64,000 nucleotides of DNA, from assembly GCF_041260155.1 (NCBI RefSeq), contig NC_091936.1, positions 41,195,963 through 41,259,962 of the forward strand, given 5' to 3'. The notes beneath the pieces are model-generated. The model saw only the letters and a list, made by a program, of their open reading frames with translations. It did not search any database and was not told the origin of the DNA. A program made the translations under genes and the position numbers. Source of the stretch: Ptychodera flava (Eukaryota > Hemichordata > Enteropneusta > Ptychoderidae). Below are positions 50,208 to 61,735 of this stretch, in pieces. Numbering within the stretch: the first letter of the stretch is position 1; each line of letters opens with the position of its first letter.

Positions 50208-50396
50208 TCAGAAATCCAAATCGTTCGCGCGGGAAACGTGTCAGCGATTTAGTCCTTTGTCGAGACTCGCCCTGGAAGGAAACACACAAAACATATGCCT
50301 TAAAAACAGAGCTGGAAACGAATGTTAGCGGACACGCATACGACTCAAATATTGAAGAATTCGTTCTTGTATTCCGTGCAAACTCTCAAAAAGGGG
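50208..50396 (+). CDS. CpG-rich exon candidate of unknown product
   Basis: An acceptor (GATCAACATTTCAG) is followed by a 62-codon open frame with raised CpG content (NPNRSRGKRVSDLVLCRDSP...) up to a GGG|GTAATA donor. The opposite strand also offers a strong acceptor (GTGTGTTTCCTTCCAG at about 50274) with a 23-codon terminal frame. The strand is therefore unresolved. Confidence 0.18.
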
Positions 50397-50949
50397 TAAT
50401 ACACTCAATTTCACTCGTAAGTTTTGATGCTTTTAATTGAACAGCAATTCTATGGAACAATGCCAACAATATATTTAAGACATCATTTCGATTGAATTAA
50501 AATGGCGCGTTCCAAACAACTGTCGGTGAACTCGGCGAAGTCTGTGATGAGGACCTTCTACTGTTGCCAAGGTGATCAATGTTTGGTCATAAATATTTAT
50601 AGGCGGTCACCAAGAAACGTCGTTCGGTCACGGTTCATTCTCTGTCCGTACCGGCATGCTGATATCACATGACAAGTAAGCTATTCACACTTCAAGCAAT
50701 ATGAACGAGTTCTTTATTAGGCCAGGAAGAGTTCCTAAGAATCACCGCGTAAACTATAGCCAATTTGGAGTTTTTTGAAATTGCGGCAAATATATACTTC
50801 CGTATGGCAACTTTTAGAGAATTTTTGTTGTGCATATTTTTAAAGTTTTTTTGTTTTCTTCTGGGAGCATGTAGAATTTAAATGCTCAGACTCTGTTCAG
50901 TCAGCACTGCCTGTATATATATGTTTCTATAGTGGACAGTTTGTAAAAT

Positions 50950-50980
50950 CACAGTCCCTCCACATGGTGGAGGGACCGTT
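50950..50980. mobile_element. 31-bp CACAGTC hairpin between GTAAAA direct repeats
   Basis: CACAGTCCCTCCAC-atg-GTGGAGGGACCGTT forms a short hairpin and is flanked by GTAAAAT (50943-50949) and GTAAAAC (50981-50987). The left junction GTAAAATCACAGTC is identical to that of the element at 60844. It may be an extreme internal-deletion derivative of that family. Confidence 0.5.
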
Positions 50981-52911
50981 GTAAAACATACACTCATTAG
51001 TGTAATGTATTACATTAGTGGGGAACTTTGCTGGTTCGTATAAAAAAAACCTAAATAAATGAAAAAAATCGTTCATCGCCTCTGTGGCTTTGCCAAAAAA
51101 AACCCCCAGTCGAACAATATTTGTTTTCTTCCAGGCCTAATTCAGATTTTCTTCTTGGCGGCGCCATACTTGCGTCTCACGGTTGACTGCAGACTAGGAG
51201 ATCAAGTGAACTTGTGAAAGGAGCCTGAATGACAAAAGCGATAAAGCAAACAATGACATACAAAATATTGAATCCACCCTTTTTGATCGAGTTCAATGTG
51301 CATGCTGACCATTGAACGAACGGGGGATCATTTGAAATGTTCGACCGTGACCCGAAACAAGGTCTATTAGGGTCACGATGAAGGATACAGGTGTTGTAGT
51401 ATCCGGTAAACTTACTGTCGATTGAGCGCGGAAGATTGATTCAAACAGATAAAATTAGTTGTTTTCGGACAGGCAATGAACAATATCAAAGGAAGGAAAA
51501 TCCAATGGGGAGGAAACTTTACACGCTGCAAGTGTTTATGATACAGCTCTTTTCTGACAATATATATTCTTCGCTACATTATTTTACCGAGGAAGTCAAT
51601 AGAAGCCAAAACACTTCCAAAGACACGATCACGACTTATTTGAAATTTCAAAAGAAAGATTTAGGACGGAAACTCTCTGTATAGATATTCAGTTTTCAAT
51701 AACTATCGCGATATGGTCGCACGTATTTATCCATCAACTACCTACTGAAAGCGTAGGATCATGGGCCTTATTTAGGGACGGACCGTAAAATTTTTGAAGA
51801 GAGGCGTTACGTTATCAGGAGACCAGTTTTTTCTAAAAACCTCAGAACAAGTGAAAAAACAAATCAATGGCTTTGAGTGGTTATTTGGAAAAGTACACAT
51901 CTTTCAAAGTCTTGAGTTTCTGATTGTAAAAAATACGCAAGTTTGAGAAAACTTACGATTATTTTTATAATATAAGGGTCTCGTTTTTATCATTACTTTA
52001 CTCATGACAGACCATCTACTACACTGCGCGAGACTGTACGAGACGCGCTGCGTTACTGGGATAGTCATGTCAGCAAGACTGGGACGTTTTCCTGTGTGAC
52101 GACTAGACTGTAAATGGCGCATATTGCGTACAATAGTGGGGACTACACTAATGTTTCTGTTATTGGTTTATATGTTGTCTCCACTTCCACGCAAAGCTTG
52201 GTGTGTTTTACATGGCTGTGATAGACCGATCTCTCAAGACTTTGCAATGAGCGGAAATCAATTGGCTCCCCTGTCTCAAACTGTAAATTAGTCTCGGGAT
52301 TTGGCTGGTCTTACGTATAAAACCGTTAGTCGGACTATTGATAAAGATGTCATGGAATGTAAGATTTTTCATGTTTAGTAAGTAAAAGCTAAAAAGATGG
52401 ACACAAACATTACAGAAAAGAAGATGCTTTAATTCTATTCCGTGTTAGAAAGTTCGTCGGAAAATATTATTTATATTATGTTTGTGAAACTCCGTGAGTG
52501 GAACACTAGTGGTTCATTGAAAGGCAGGTAAATCTACATGCAGAAACGAGTCCTCATGGAAATATCTACATATCTTGGAAAGTGAAACACCAAAAATCCC
52601 AGAATTTACATAAAAGAATTGTAAGAAATATCAAAACTGTACAAAGAATGATATAATAAGTTCTCTTATCTAATCATCGACTTCAAATTGATTCGAAATT
52701 ACGTGGCAATGAATGACATCGCTGTACAAAATCGAACTTCGCGTGTAATAATCGCGGAGGAAATTCAGCCATTCGGATTATCGTTGACGAGGGCAATTCA
52801 GTGTGTGTAAATCTGCCACATTTTGGTTGGAAATCTGAATTTCTGGGGTATGATTAACTCTACAAATTGATCGGTTGAAGTCGGGACGATCTTCTTTTAG
52901 AAGAACACGAT

Positions 52912-52959
52912 TTAGTATCTTGCCATCGCTTGACCGCCTGGAGAATCTTCAGTTACTTC
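52912..52959 (-). CDS. PLAC8-like gene, exon 3 and stop
   Basis: The acceptor TATTTCCTTATTTGCAG is followed by 15 codons, EVTEDSPGGQAMARY, and TAA. The Gly-Gly-Gln-x-Met-Ala-Arg ending matches my memory of C-termini in short invertebrate PLAC8 proteins, which is why it was preferred over another acceptor at 53894 that would give an unrelated 23-residue tail. Confidence 0.75.
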   Translation of the reverse strand, partial: EVTEDSPGGQAMARY

Positions 52960-54126
52960 CTGCAAATAAGGAAATACAGTTTGTTAAAATTCGTCCACTC
53001 GAAGTTTATCTATGATTTATGCACCTGTTCAAAAACTTTACAATGGAGCAGAGAGTCCGTACAAAGTACATTTACAAACAGTCGTAAAACCTAAAATTCA
53101 TTCTTGCATTAAACCAAGACAATTGTTATGCAAAACCGTCATTTGTCCGTAAATAAGAACACATTTCTTATTGAAAGTTTTTTTCCAGAACGTTTTTTGA
53201 AAATCACATGAACAAATCCTTGACTTACAATGCTAGCATCAAAGTCATGTGACAAGTTACTCATGTCACACTTTGTTATTCCCTTCATTTTTCCACGAAG
53301 GGAATAACAAAGTGTGACATGAGTAACTTGTCACGTGGTCGTGACGTCATCGGCAGATTCAAGCATTCCTGGAGGTATAACCCAATTGATTGCATGCCAT
53401 TTTGTGTCATTTTCGGACAGTAAGCTGTCAGTTGTGTCCAATAGTTTGCACACGTGTTATATCTTGTTCAGGTTCGCTAATTTCTGCATATACTCCCTTC
53501 GGCCATCGGTAAAGGTTTATGCATAGGATAAAGGAGTCAATTTCTGATCAACGCTGTAGATGAATTCACAGAGTTTGCCACTGGATGCATATGAGCTGCG
53601 TGGGCTGATGTCTGATATTTGCATATGGTACATTATCTGTACCAACCAACCAACCAACAACACTGAAACCGAACATAAGCAGATATTGCCTTGGAAACCA
53701 TGCTCTCGTCCACATTTCTTACACCTTGGTCCAGCCCCCCCCCCCCCCCCCCCCGTCAGTTACCTCGACACGGCGACCGCACAGTCGTATAGTACACAGA
53801 CTGCCAATCGATCGGTATAATCACCTCCATTTGTCAAACACACTTAAAGTGAAAACATTGAATTGTTCCTCCCATCCTACCTCCACAGTTAGCTGAAAAG
53901 AAGCAAGTAGGTAGGCTAGGCGCGTTTGTGTTCAGTGCTGACAACTGCACGTATTCAGACAGAACGCACCCTTGCTGGGAGGCACTTCAAAAGCCAACAA
54001 TGGATGGAATCACACAAAGCATGGTTATGTTTACTCTTGCTAACAATATATTCCATGCACTTATCGTTATTTCAATAGCGAAGTAATAATAAGCACAAAG
54101 CACTCCTCCCGTTCCTACCTCACTAT

Positions 54127-54169
<43 letters not shown>

Positions 54170-55288
54170 TTTGTTTGTTGCAACCCTTTTAAAGCAGGGG
54201 CTCACTAAAAACAACAGGAGCAGCAAATTACACTGGGCACTGGAAATGCAAATAAAAAGTTACAGAAGAGCTAGATGAAAAAATCTAACAAAGAAAACAA
54301 ACCATTATTATCAACTGGTCAGTTTCTTCGGCCTGGGGGGGCCGGTGGATTCATGGGGGGGGGTCACCCTGTTTTCGACTTTGGTGATGGGGGGGTTCAC
54401 CATGTTTTTGAAATGCCCAATAGGGGGGGTCAGTGTGTTTTTGAATTTCGACACAGGCTCATCATATTGCCTAAAATGCATTGTGTCAGCCACAAATTTC
54501 ATCCAGTTGCATTTTTCGGCGCGCCCTTCGGGCGCGTAACTTTAATAATCAGACATATTTTCAGCACGCCCAACTTTAACATATCAGGCATACATATATC
54601 AGAGATATATGTATGTTCATTATTTTTCAGCATGCTCTTCAAGCGCATTACTTTAATATATCAGACATTTTTCAGCACGCCCTTCCTGTACATTACTTTA
54701 ATATACAAGACATATATATCAGAGATATCAGGATGTTTCATATTTTCTCCGCGCCCTTTGGGCGCCATACTTTAATAAATCAGAGATATATGCCAGAGAT
54801 ATCTTGATGTTTGCTATTAAAGAGAAAGTGTACTATTATGAAATCTGCATTTCATATGAAAAGTATGACAAATTCCTGATACTTTTCTGTTTTCTCTATG
54901 AGAATTCAGTATGAGAAAGCAACATGCACAAATATCAATTTTACAAGAAAAGGTCATCTCAGACTGCACACATCAGATTTGGCTAAAATGCCTCTCTATT
55001 GTTCCTCAGGAGATTTAATTGGATGGCTGGCAAGTCTTAACACCCATCAAAGTTTTTGATTTACTGCTTTTTCCTGTTTGATATTAATGATTGACATCCA
55101 TTTCTGTACAACGGCTCAGGACATCTGGTTAATTGCATAGAAAGTGTGAAATACATTCACAGCTTATTCAAAATGTACTGTATTCAAACTTTAAGATTGA
55201 CACTTTGAAATTCCTATCTTACAACTGACATGGCAACAATTTCATTAAAACACAGAATGATTTAAAATATAAATGTATGTAAAGAAAA

Positions 55289-55335
<47 letters not shown>

Positions 55336-56960
55336 TATATATATACATACATATATATATATTTTATATATATATTACAGTATTATATTGTTACATATTA
55401 CAGTTGTCGCGTGCGGGGGGGGGGGGTCACTCTGTTTTCAAAATTTGGAATAGGGGGGTCAGCCTGTTTTCAAAATTTGGAATAGGGGGGGTCAGCCACT
55501 TTTTGACGTCGGCAAAAATAATCCACCGGCCCCCCCCCCCCAGGCCGAAGAAACTGACCAGTCCTTATCAACCAAACCATATTGTTCACTGTGTGAAGTG
55601 GAGTCAATCATATCGAGACAGTCTCTCTAATGGCAGTTGCAAGACGAACTATAAATAACAAGACAGCCAACACTATTTCCTCCGTATCGTGCCGTGGCCT
55701 AACAGCAGCCTGATGAAGTGCCTCAGAGGCTGTAGGCCGGTAATGTCATCGAGTTAGTTGAGTCCACACAGACAGGCAGCAGAAAATCTGCCAAGAAAAC
55801 ACATTTGTTTCTACTTTCGTCAGAAAAAAAACCTCAGTTACACCAACTGACAAATTGAAAGTCGTACGACTGCATACTCTTCTCAGTCGTTACAAAACTC
55901 CCCAGCCTAGCGCTAAATTGGACTTGTTTCTATGGAGACAAGGGGTGCAAAAAGGTGACTGAACTTTGAATTTAACAAAATCGGACAGCTTTTCCCTAAC
56001 CATCGATTTTCCGATTCACAAATGATGGCATATGACGAGAAAATGATGGACTATCGATTCTAATGTGTGACCTTTGTTTACTTACCCTGGCTTCTTGTAC
56101 TAGAGCGCATAGAGTACAGAACCAATGCATTAGACAATCATTCATAAAGGTACCCTACAATGAAGACAAAAGAAAATATATCATTATTAACAACTAGGAA
56201 ATAATTTTTTTTCAATCGGTAGAGGAGTATCGTATGTCTTCTATGGACAAGTTCAATAACAGTGGCGATGCCATGCAATTTCGGAAGTTCGGAAGTTTCT
56301 TTTTTCATTTCGCGTTACAGCACACAGTACAGACTGCGAGTACGGTTTAACAAAATAAAAGACACCTGTTAGTTCACATGAAACACTTATTTCACACAGT
56401 GAAAGTCAGTCCATTCCTTTCAGACGAACATTTAAAGAAAAGGCAACAGTCCCCTGTGTTCAGGTAGTATGTGCCTCGAAAGTGAAAGACTTAAACTTTT
56501 GCTCAAACTTTCCTGCATGAAACTTTCAACCATTCTCTTACCAAATCAACAATAAAAATCGGGGGTCACCTTGCAAAATTTGGAACTAGCGAAACAAATA
56601 ATTACCTAACAATTCGCAATATTTGAAATTCAAAATGGCCGTCATTCCTGTGTTAACTGTATGGGGGAAATCAAATTTTGGATTGCGAAAAACTAAGACA
56701 GTGAAAACTTTCTTACACCAAGAGCTTTAAAATGAGCCCCCACAAGTGATAGACCAGAAAAGGATTGTAAAATTATTTACTGTAAAATTATTTATTGTAA
56801 AATTATTTATTATTATTCTATGAAAAACCTGCATCATTAATGATTGAAAATTACCCTGGTATTCGCTTAACGTTGCCGATTTCAATATGGTGCTCTTTGA
56901 GTCTTTCCTGATTGTACCGAACCGAATTGCAATACATGCACATTTCGAAGGGTTAGAAGT

Positions 56961-57023
<63 letters not shown>

Positions 57024-57362
57024 CTCTTGCAAGAACGTAAAAGTTGACAATTTTTATTTTACTGGCCGGAAAGAGAGATAGAGAGAGGGGGATGAGGAAA
57101 GAGAAAGCAATCACTTTATATTCGTAAAGGAGGTCATTTAACCACTTACTTCTATTCCTTTCTGTTCCCTTATCTTCTCACGGATTTTCGCTTGGAAGTA
57201 AATACCACAAGGACCGCACATCGACAGGATTGCGTATTTAACGCAATTTTCACCAACAGCTTCTGCGTTCCTACCGGCGGTTACACATGGCACAAAATAT
57301 GTGATGGCACATATTCCGAAGTTGCCAAAGCAGCCACAGAGACCATTTGACCACTCACCCAT
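52912..57362 (-). CDS. PLAC8-domain protein, three coding exons (whole gene span)
   Basis: On the minus strand, exons 57362..57150, 56154..56086 and 52959..52912 join in phase 0 at both junctions to give 109 residues. The protein begins MGEWSNGLCGCFGNFGIC and has the Cys-rich PLAC8 pattern: CGCF, YFVPCVTAGRNAEAVGENC, then CLMHWFCTLCALVQEAR, ending GGQAMARY. This is the layout of short invertebrate PLAC8/cornifelin-like proteins. The family is membrane-associated or small cysteine-rich; members have been linked to cadmium resistance, cell-size control and epithelial biology, but the role here is unknown. Intron 2 (3.1 kb) hosts an inverted-repeat element. ATTAAA on the minus strand at 52428-52433 is a possible polyadenylation signal. 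Confidence 0.88.
53249..53334. repeat. Perfect 38-bp inverted repeat (hairpin) with 10-bp loop
   Basis: GTGACAAGTTACTCATGTCA... at 53249-53286 is matched base for base by its reverse complement at 53297-53334. The loop is ATTTTTCCAC. It lies about 290 bp upstream (in PLAC8 sense) of PLAC8 exon 3, inside intron 2. The perfection suggests a recent origin. Confidence 0.9.
53734..53754 (+). repeat. Poly-C tract
   Basis: A run of about 20 C; a comparable poly-G run is at 58799-58813 and another poly-C at 34651-34669. Assembly length errors are likely at such runs. Confidence 0.9.
54125..54250 (-). mobile_element. (TTTA)n tract with possible retrotransposon 3' end
   Basis: TTTATTTATTTA at 54125-54172 is followed by GTTTGTTGCAACCCTTTTAA. 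On the minus strand this reads as a 3'UTR running into an AAATA tail. No reverse transcriptase sequence adjoins it. Confidence 0.3.
54314..55562. mobile_element. 1.25-kb terminal-inverted-repeat element in PLAC8 intron 2
   Basis: ACTGGTCAGTTTCTTCGGCC at the left and its reverse complement at the right form inverted repeats of about 38 bp that continue through a G-rich run. Just inside each end are repeated GGGGGGTCA(C/G)..TGTTTT(C/G) units. The centre has tandem pieces of about 70-100 bp built on GCGCCCTTCGGGCGC, ACTTTAATA and ATATCAGAGATAT, plus a long TA microsatellite at 55291-55375. No transposase is visible, so it is non-autonomous. TTATCA lies immediately left and 2 bp beyond the right end, a possible target duplication. 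Confidence 0.8.
56086..56154 (-). CDS. PLAC8-like gene, exon 2
   Basis: It lies between a strong acceptor (TTTTGTCTTCATTGTAG) and a GTAAGT donor, 23 codons, phase 0 at both ends. It encodes GTFMNDCLMHWFCTLCALVQ and EAR, the conserved CxxCAL(V/C)QEA signature that closes the PLAC8 domain. Only this frame reads through in phase with exon 1. Confidence 0.9.
56478..56765 (+). repeat. Dispersed ~270-bp repeat, copy 3
   Basis: Same block order: ACTTTTGCTCAAACTTTCCT, AACCATTCTCTTACCAAATC, AATCGGGGGTCACCTTGCAA, TTGAAATTCAAAATGGCCGT, GTTAACTGTATGGG, and ATGAGCCCCCACAAGTGATA. It lies in PLAC8 intron 1, opposite to the gene. Confidence 0.75.
56963..57018 (+). repeat. CT microsatellite in PLAC8 intron 1
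   Basis: About 56 bp of pure CT (GA on the gene strand). It creates long Ser-Leu or Glu-Arg pseudo-ORFs on the two strands. Confidence 0.97.
57150..57362 (-). CDS. PLAC8-like gene, exon 1
   Basis: It is 71 codons from the ATG to a GAA|GTAAGT donor. It encodes the first half of the PLAC8 domain, with hydrophobic YFVPCVTAG and a second Cys-rich stretch MCGPCGIYFQ, then KIREKIREQKGIE, a typical junction to the second Cys cluster. The start was chosen because MGEW is the usual N-terminus of the short forms. Confidence 0.92.
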
Positions 57363-60300
57363 CTTTACTGGATATCAGCGTTTAACGTTAAACTTTTTTT
57401 CCTTTCCTTTAGGATAGGATGCTGCAATGAGTTTCGCGTCTAAGCGGATCACGTTACGGGCAATGTTTGATTACATGTAACCGAAATGCACAGTGAAATG
57501 CTACTGGACGCGCCCAGCGCCTCGAAGTGAAGTCTATCACCATGGAGATCACATTATTATGCTGATAAGCACCTTCCATTTGTCGCATCGGTATGGCAAC
57601 TGTCGTAAACAACATCAAACACCAAACTGAGGTCTACCTTGGATTCATAAATAAAACATACTATTTAAAGATTTCATTCATAGGAAACCAAAGCATGGTT
57701 GATGGTGAGTTAGATTCACCCGCAACTTGCAAGCCAGTCCTGTATGAAGGATGAATTTGGGGGTCCAACTTTTCATGGCAGGCATTAACTTATCTATACT
57801 TAGCCTATAGCAGGGGACTCGAGTTTAGTTTCTCTCATTCTACTTTCCAAACAAAAGGACCGAGTTGCAGGTCGGGAACATTCGATTTCAGGGTTTTCTA
57901 TCGCGAGTTACGTCAAAGGAGTTGAGTGAATCAGTGGTCGTGGGACCGTTGTGCCGTCCTTTGGCAGCCCATCGACCCTCGAGAAAAACAGCAGCCAAGA
58001 CTCGTTCAGAGAGTGAATTTCAATTCAATTTGATGACCTTCGTTCAGACAAAGAAAGGGTTAACAAGTTGAGCAAACAGATTAAGCTACACCTAACGGTT
58101 AGCTTTGACCAGTTGTACGCCTGTGTGTGTTCGTTAACAGGTGAAAACACCACTTGTCACATTGTAGCAAATAGCGAGTCATGGCAGGATCTCAATGGCA
58201 TGGCCTTGAGAACATTTCTTTGTTCAGTATCCAAGTATTTGTTGGATTTGATTTGATTTGATTTGATTTGAGTCAGAATAGACATTCAGAGAAAGCGCTA
58301 AAAGTATGCTGACATCGACGTACAAACTATCGATTTTTGCCCGCCACATTTGGAAAGAATTCGTGGTTTACAATTCAAAATTTATCCCATTTCTTTCTCG
58401 CCACAGTCGAAGAGTAAAATCTTGTAATTGAATCCTTTATCGGGTTATGGCAGGTGTGTGGTAAATATATCATATTTTATTAATATGTAGCCAAGGGTGA
58501 CGGATGTCAGACTGAAGCCCGTACACACACCTATATGTGTTCGAAAGCCAAGTCTCGCCAAATAATACCGGCACCTTGTTTAAAAAATCGACAACGATCA
58601 TGTTTCGGTCGACACCAATACATACTTATCATGCTTATCCACACACGCAAAAAAACCCTGATAAATAACAGCCCTTTCAATCGACCAGCAGGCAGTTCAG
58701 TTTACCGAGTGTCACTTAGGAACAATACAGAACTGGGTTATGCACACTAAGAACATAAAGAATCATTATGACAGAGGCAGGAGAAAACATTACATCGGGG
58801 GGGGGGGGGGGGTTAATTTTGCAACCGATCTATAATGTGTCTGGCTCAACGGCAGCTGGAAACATTCCCTCATGGATCATGAGACTTTATTCATCATGAC
58901 TTAATCTCCCGGGCTTAATCTGTACAATTTTGTTTTAAAGAGGAGATTCTTTTTTATCTCGAGCATAAATATTACAATCTAAATATGGTCAATCACCTCA
59001 ATGTAGCTAGGAAAATGATCCTAACATTTAGGTTGTCCGATCTACTTCATACAATTAACTTAATTCATAAATGGTGTAATCTATTTTGTCATGCTCTTTC
59101 TCCTAAAATTAAACTTTGGTCTGTCGCAACTAAAGAAAAAGGATAATTGATTATACAAGGGGCGTTTAAACGTCTGGAACAGTGCGCGCTGAAGGAAGGA
59201 GTTCTGAAGGAATGTATTTGTATATCGCATAGAAACAGTAAGTTTATCAATAACCATTATGTCAGGTGCGTGCATTCTTTTGTGAGCTTTACATTAAATT
59301 TTTCATGAAGCCATGGTAATTGTTCCAATTAAAATGAATTTCCAGCGACAGAGTTGTGTAGACATCGAATTCAAGAGAAAACAAAGTTTCGCTCGAAAAA
59401 TTCACAAGAGTAGACCCTAATACCCTACATCCTTCCACAGTAACGTACACTACATAGATCCATCAAAAGCCATACCATGGGACATGTGATTCGATCTTGT
59501 AATAGAAAGCTGTACAAGTCATTGTGGCCGTTAAATGGCAAAGGTCAACACCGACCAAATGAGGACTGCCAGCTTTTGTTTGATATAGAACGGCCGTCAA
59601 AGAGGCACACCCTTTACCCCCTTTGAAGATGGAGTACTTATTTCGAAGTTTCAGGCCAGCCTAAAATGAAAAGAAATCTCGATACCAGGTGAGAGTGTTA
59701 ACTGGACAATCACTGGTCAGCCAATTTCGTCCTTCATCGCATCATCATGAGCAATCAACACAAACATTTCCTGTCCATTTGTTTTATTCTCATCATGTAA
59801 TCACTGATATTTCCTTGTCAAAATGTGTTGCTACGTGATAATGACTGAGCAATTATGATCAAAGAAAGAAAATATAATTAAAATCGAGCGATTTCCTTCT
59901 TGTCTCCATCTGTTTGAGTGTTTGTCTCTATGTATCTCCCCTCTCTTACACGCACAGACACACACAGACACACACACACACCCTTGTTTACCTCTCGTAG
60001 ATACCTTCATATAATGAAGTGGCCGATGAAACGAAAGCTCTTGCGACACATATCGTGGTTTATACTTGAATTCTTTTCTATACAAGAAAAAAGGGGTGCC
60101 CCGCATTCAGTCAATTCGATGAGTATTCATTCATTTGAAAGGCCACTTTCTGTCATATCCACGTTGCATTGTCAGCAAAAATAGCGTGAGAGTGCTGTAG
60201 AAAAGTAAACATCTCAATACCATGGTTACCGCCTGTTGATCAAAATAAACACACCGACCGCGGGTACTTTAACATGTCCCCAAACAAATGTAAACATATA

Positions 60301-60843
60301 AGTGAAAAGTATCCAAGCTGTGAGAAAACACAAAAACAAAGGAAACCATTTGAGGGCACAGAATAGCAATGACAGTTCCGTAAAGATCAACTACACGTAA
60401 CCTAACTCCAGCATAAAAACTTAAGGCCGTAGAGTGCGTCATGGGGTTCTTTTTTAGCTATATATAGCGTCGGTGGAGCTGTATAGGCAGATGATCGACT
60501 GAGATGAGTTGGGTCTGGACAAGCACTGTATTGGCAGATGGTCAAAGAAGATTCATGGGTTTGGATAATATTATCTAAGGGGGAGCATACAACGAGAGTG
60601 CCTGATCGAAAAATTTGAAAATGATTCCTCGTCAAATGCTGCCCCTATTAGATGGGTAACTCGTATTCGGGAGTTTTTGTTTTTTTGTGTTTGGTGCTTT
60701 TTTGTTTGGTTGTGTTTTCTTTTTGCCTGCTGGTTAATAGGGGTTTTCAAGTTGAGGGGGTACTCACACGGTAATTGAGGTTGAGCGTATTTCGTTCTAC
60801 TTCGGACCAGCAAAGATTTATCGTTCTTTTACGCCAGTAAAAT
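57363..60843. other. Stretch upstream of the PLAC8-like gene
   Basis: No exon supported. It contains the TTGAT repeat, a poly-G tract, a CA-rich microsatellite at 59950-59981 and the GACCCTCGAGAAAAAC fragment at 57973. Regulatory DNA of the PLAC8-like gene probably lies in its left part, but no specific element is visible. Confidence 0.4.
58245..58271 (+). repeat. TTGAT pentanucleotide repeat
   Basis: Five consecutive ATTTG units. Confidence 0.9.
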
Positions 60844-60982
60844 CACAGTCACCTGTGGTCTATTCCGCTCTGCGTCTATGTGCCCCATAGACGTACATAC
60901 ATATGCCAGAGAAGAGGCTTATCTACACACTTTTATTATGGGGCACATAGACGCAAAGCGGGATAGACCGCAGGTGACTGTG
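60844..60982. mobile_element. Palindromic MITE with CACAGTC ends and 7-bp target duplication
   Basis: CACAGTCACCTGTGGTCTAT at the left pairs with ATAGACCGCAGGTGACTGTG at the right. The arms run about 55 bp through GCGTCTATGTGCCCCATA. Exact GTAAAAT repeats flank the element (60837-60843 and 60983-60989). It shares CACAGTC/GACTGTG ends with the element at 34295-34435. Confidence 0.85.
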
Positions 60983-61463
60983 GTAAAATTCTTACGTATG
61001 AGATTTCGGTGTAAAACGAACTATCCTATAGTTGCAGCCATTGATTTGAATCTGTATTTCTTTGACTCTGACAGTCTAGGCAAAAGCAACAGAGAACAGG
61101 CAGGCTAGATGCAATACTCCATGAACTCCATGAAAACAAACAGTGAGGGCGTCGCACTCGCCTTTTCATGTACTTCCCTCCGATGATGTGAACGAATGTA
61201 TGACGAGGTGACAGTAGTATTAGTTGCGATCCTACGACAGTATTTGATCATTACGTACTTTCATTCAATGAGGTAGTACTTTGGAGTCTCCACAGTACAG
61301 ATGACCTTTAGTCGTTAGGGAAAGTTTCTGATTTCATCGTATTTTTCTTAAAAGATTAGGAAGCATCTTTCAGACTTTCACGTGTGAACTCATGGGCTAG
61401 TGCGCATGACCTTTCCTTACCTCTTTTGAAAATATACTTTATATGAAATGCTCATATGTTGCA

Positions 61464-61735
61464 ATGTTTACAGAGAACCGTAAGGCTTTGAAAGATAGCA
61501 TTCGCCTCAAAAATGAAAAACATAAAATTTGCTCAAATTTTTCTAAAGGAATCTTTCAGCAATCCTCTTTACAAATAAAGAATAAAAATGGGGTCACTGT
61601 GCAAAAAATTTTGGCACTGAAGAAACAAATAACTAAATATTTACCGATATTTGTAATTCAAAATGGTCCGGCGCAAGCTGTGTGTTATACTCTATGAAAA
61701 AAAATTACATTTTTCATTCTCGAAAAGATTAAGGG
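61464..61735 (+). repeat. Dispersed ~270-bp repeat, copy 4
   Basis: ATTTGCTCAAATTTTTCTAA, AATGGGGTCACTGTGCAAAA, TTGTAATTCAAAATGGTCCG and a TATACTCTATG block. The right end is shorter or diverged. Confidence 0.65.

Larger units (their letters stand above)
48680..52911. other. Mixed-composition intergenic stretch
   Basis: CpG is higher than in the left half of the window. A TATA-like TAAATATTTATAGG at about 50596 followed 50 bp later by ATGCTGATATCACATGACAA|GTAAGC could be a promoter plus first exon. A - strand ATGGCGCCGCCAAGAAGAAA at about 51168 could be another start. Neither could be extended into a gene. Confidence 0.3.

Noticed and set aside
53821..53893. Alternative last exon of the PLAC8-like gene after a strong acceptor (CTTGCTTCTTTTCAG)
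   Set aside because: It would encode LTVEVGWEEQFNVF..., unlike any PLAC8 tail. The exon at 52912-52959 gives the expected GGQAMARY ending.
56727..57081. Glu-Arg and Ser-Leu repeat proteins on the two strands
   Set aside because: Generated by the CT/GA microsatellite.
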